NCBI GenBank assembly: GCA_023429265.1
Contig: JAEYVS010000005.1
Span: 1-14,956, forward strand
Source: Bacteroidota bacterium
GTDB lineage: Bacteria; Bacteroidota; Ignavibacteria; Tepidaquicellales; Tepidaquicellaceae
DNA length: 14,956 nucleotides
Direction: 5' to 3'
In this document: positions 13,832-14,956 of the stretch, one piece after another
Layout: each line of letters begins with the position of its first letter
Numbering within the stretch: position 1 is the first letter of the stretch
Translations under genes and position numbers: made by a program
Notes under the pieces: generated by a model
What the model was told of the DNA's origin: nothing
Seen by the model: the letters and a program-made list of their open reading frames with translations, nothing else
Database searches by the model: none

Positions 13832-14956
13832 TTACTTGCTTAATACAAGTTTCCTGATTTCTACTACATTGTTAAACCTGAGACTATAAAAGTAAACTCC
13901 TCCGGGAAGACCAACACCATTCCAATTGTATTCATAGCTTCCTGCATTCATATTTTCATTTACTAATTGAGCAATCTTTCTTCCAAGCATATCGTAAATG
14001 CTAAGATCAACTTTCCCTTGTCGTGGTATATCAAATCCTATACTTGTTGAAGGATTGAACGGATTCGGATAATTTTGGTGAAGCTTAAAATTCCACGGGA
14101 GATTACCCGTGATATTGTTAATGGATGTAGTTTTCTCATATTTAAGAGCAATATAATCAAGGCCGGATACTCCTCCTGAACTATTACCGCTTACATATAC
14201 AAAATCATTACTAAAGACTTCTATAAAATATCCGACATCACCGCCATTACCCGGACCGGCATATGATTTAATCCATTGTTGACTTCCGGCAGATGTATAT
14301 TTAATTGTAACAATGTCAGTTGACGTTCCGCTCTGAACGCTTCCTCCCGTTACGTATGCATTTCCATTATCATCCAGAGAGATTGAATGCGCATAGTCAT
14401 TGCTAAGGTTCAATGGTCCGTGGTAGTTCGCGAGCCATTGCTGGCTGCCTGATGAATCGTACTTTATAGTAGTATAGTCTGAAAAAGTACCGGTCCCTGT
14501 TGATGTGCCTGTGATGAAGACATTTCCATTCTGATCGATGGCAATATCGTTTGCTTCGTCCTGATTTGAGGCAGTACCATCATATCGTCTTACCCATACT
14601 GAGTCACCGTTTGAGTTGTATTTAATTGTAAGGTAATCAGCGCTCGATGCGGCTGCAGTATTTCTGCTAAAGCCCGTGATACATAGATTTCCAAGAGGAT
14701 CCAGTACCATTGCGGTTGGTTCATCGTAATTATTCCCGGGTCCGTTGTATCTTTTTACCCAAACGGAATCTCCTGAAATATTGTATTTAATGGTTGCCCA
14801 ATCAACACTTGTTGATGAGTTGAATGTATTTCTGCTTATACCTGTAACGTAGAGAATTCCCGAGCTGTAAAGGATCTCAAGTCCCGAGTCGAAGTCATTT
14901 CCGGGTCCATTATACCGTGAAGCCCATTGAAATACTCCCGCGGCATCATACATCAG
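13832..14956 (-). CDS. SBBP-repeat beta-propeller protein with T9SS type A domain (5' end outside window)
   Basis: The visible part is 374 codons and is open to the window edge. The Met at 14953 lies inside a repeat and the codon before it is also in frame, so the true start is beyond the window. Five repeats of about 53 residues are seen, of the SBBP type: KYNxxGDSVWVKRYNGPGN, then a D-rich turn and a GNxxITGxS strand, ending DYxTI. Examples are RYNGPGNNYDEPTAM and RYDGTASNQDEANDI. The last 85 residues form the T9SS type A sorting domain (KLHQNYPNPFNPSTSIGFD, LPGGVYFYSL, RKLVLSK). The protein is therefore exported and probably anchored to or released from the surface; the propeller likely binds a ligand not evident here. 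It converges on the three-gene operon with a 57-nt gap. Confidence 0.85.
   Translation of the reverse strand: MMYDAAGVFQWASRYNGPGNDFDSGLEILYSSGILYVTGISRNTFNSSTSVDWATIKYNISGDSVWVKRYNGPGNNYDEPTAMVLDPLGNLCITGFSRNTAAASSADYLTIKYNSNGDSVWVRRYDGTASNQDEANDIAIDQNGNVFITGTSTGTGTFSDYTTIKYDSSGSQQWLANYHGPLNLSNDYAHSISLDDNGNAYVTGGSVQSGTSTDIVTIKYTSAGSQQWIKSYAGPGNGGDVGYFIEVFSNDFVYVSGNSSGGVSGLDYIALKYEKTTSINNITGNLPWNFKLHQNYPNPFNPSTSIGFDIPRQGKVDLSIYDMLGRKIAQLVNENMNAGSYEYNWNGVGLPGGVYFYSLRFNNVVEIRKLVLSK

Overview
The window looks like a chromosomal segment from a free-living member of the Ignavibacteria or a close relative in the FCB (Bacteroidetes/Chlorobi) superphylum. The main reason is that four of its secreted proteins end in the type A C-terminal sorting domain of the type IX secretion system (T9SS), with the YQNYPNPFNP-style motif typical of that group, and a fifth carries a PNPFAP variant. 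The promoter candidates also fit the Bacteroidetes-type consensus (TTG, about 20 nt, TAnnTTTG), and most genes lack a Shine-Dalgarno sequence. No rRNA, tRNA, CRISPR array, transposase or phage gene is visible.

Layout. Positions 1-3141 (minus strand) hold a probable three-gene operon, read right to left: a lipoprotein that appears to start at CTG, a BNR/YCF48-like repeat protein with a FlgD-like C-terminal domain, and the first 211 codons of a PorV/PorQ-like outer-membrane protein whose 3' end lies outside the window. A divergent intergenic region separates this from a long-chain acyl-CoA synthetase (3370-5151, plus). Next comes an AT-rich pair on the plus strand (5403-8884): an M6-like metalloprotease homologue with an altered zinc motif and a second BNR/YCF48-like repeat protein, both T9SS cargo, closed by a perfect hairpin terminator. 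Positions 8946-9499 have no credible gene and are full of short repeats: AACTTTN heptads, a palindrome, partial direct repeats and an orphan promoter-like sequence. On the minus strand follow an exported YciI-like protein (9500-9904) and a seven-repeat FG-GAP/VCBS protein with an ASPIC/UnbV domain (10001-11764). On the plus strand, 11979-13774 is a tight three-gene operon of unrecognised cytosolic proteins, two with zinc ribbons. The last gene (13832-14956, minus) is the C-terminal part of an SBBP-repeat beta-propeller protein with a T9SS domain; its 5' end lies outside the window.

How the genes fit together. Most of the window serves secretion and the cell surface: T9SS-exported propeller or adhesin-like proteins, a possible (perhaps inactive) protease, and a PorV/PorQ-like protein of the family whose members help move T9SS cargo to the cell surface. 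The acyl-CoA synthetase is ordinary lipid metabolism. The part least explained by known biology is the 11979-13774 operon: a duplicated helical module protein plus two zinc-ribbon proteins with no signal peptides. It is the best candidate here for an undescribed system, though nothing in the sequence reveals its function.
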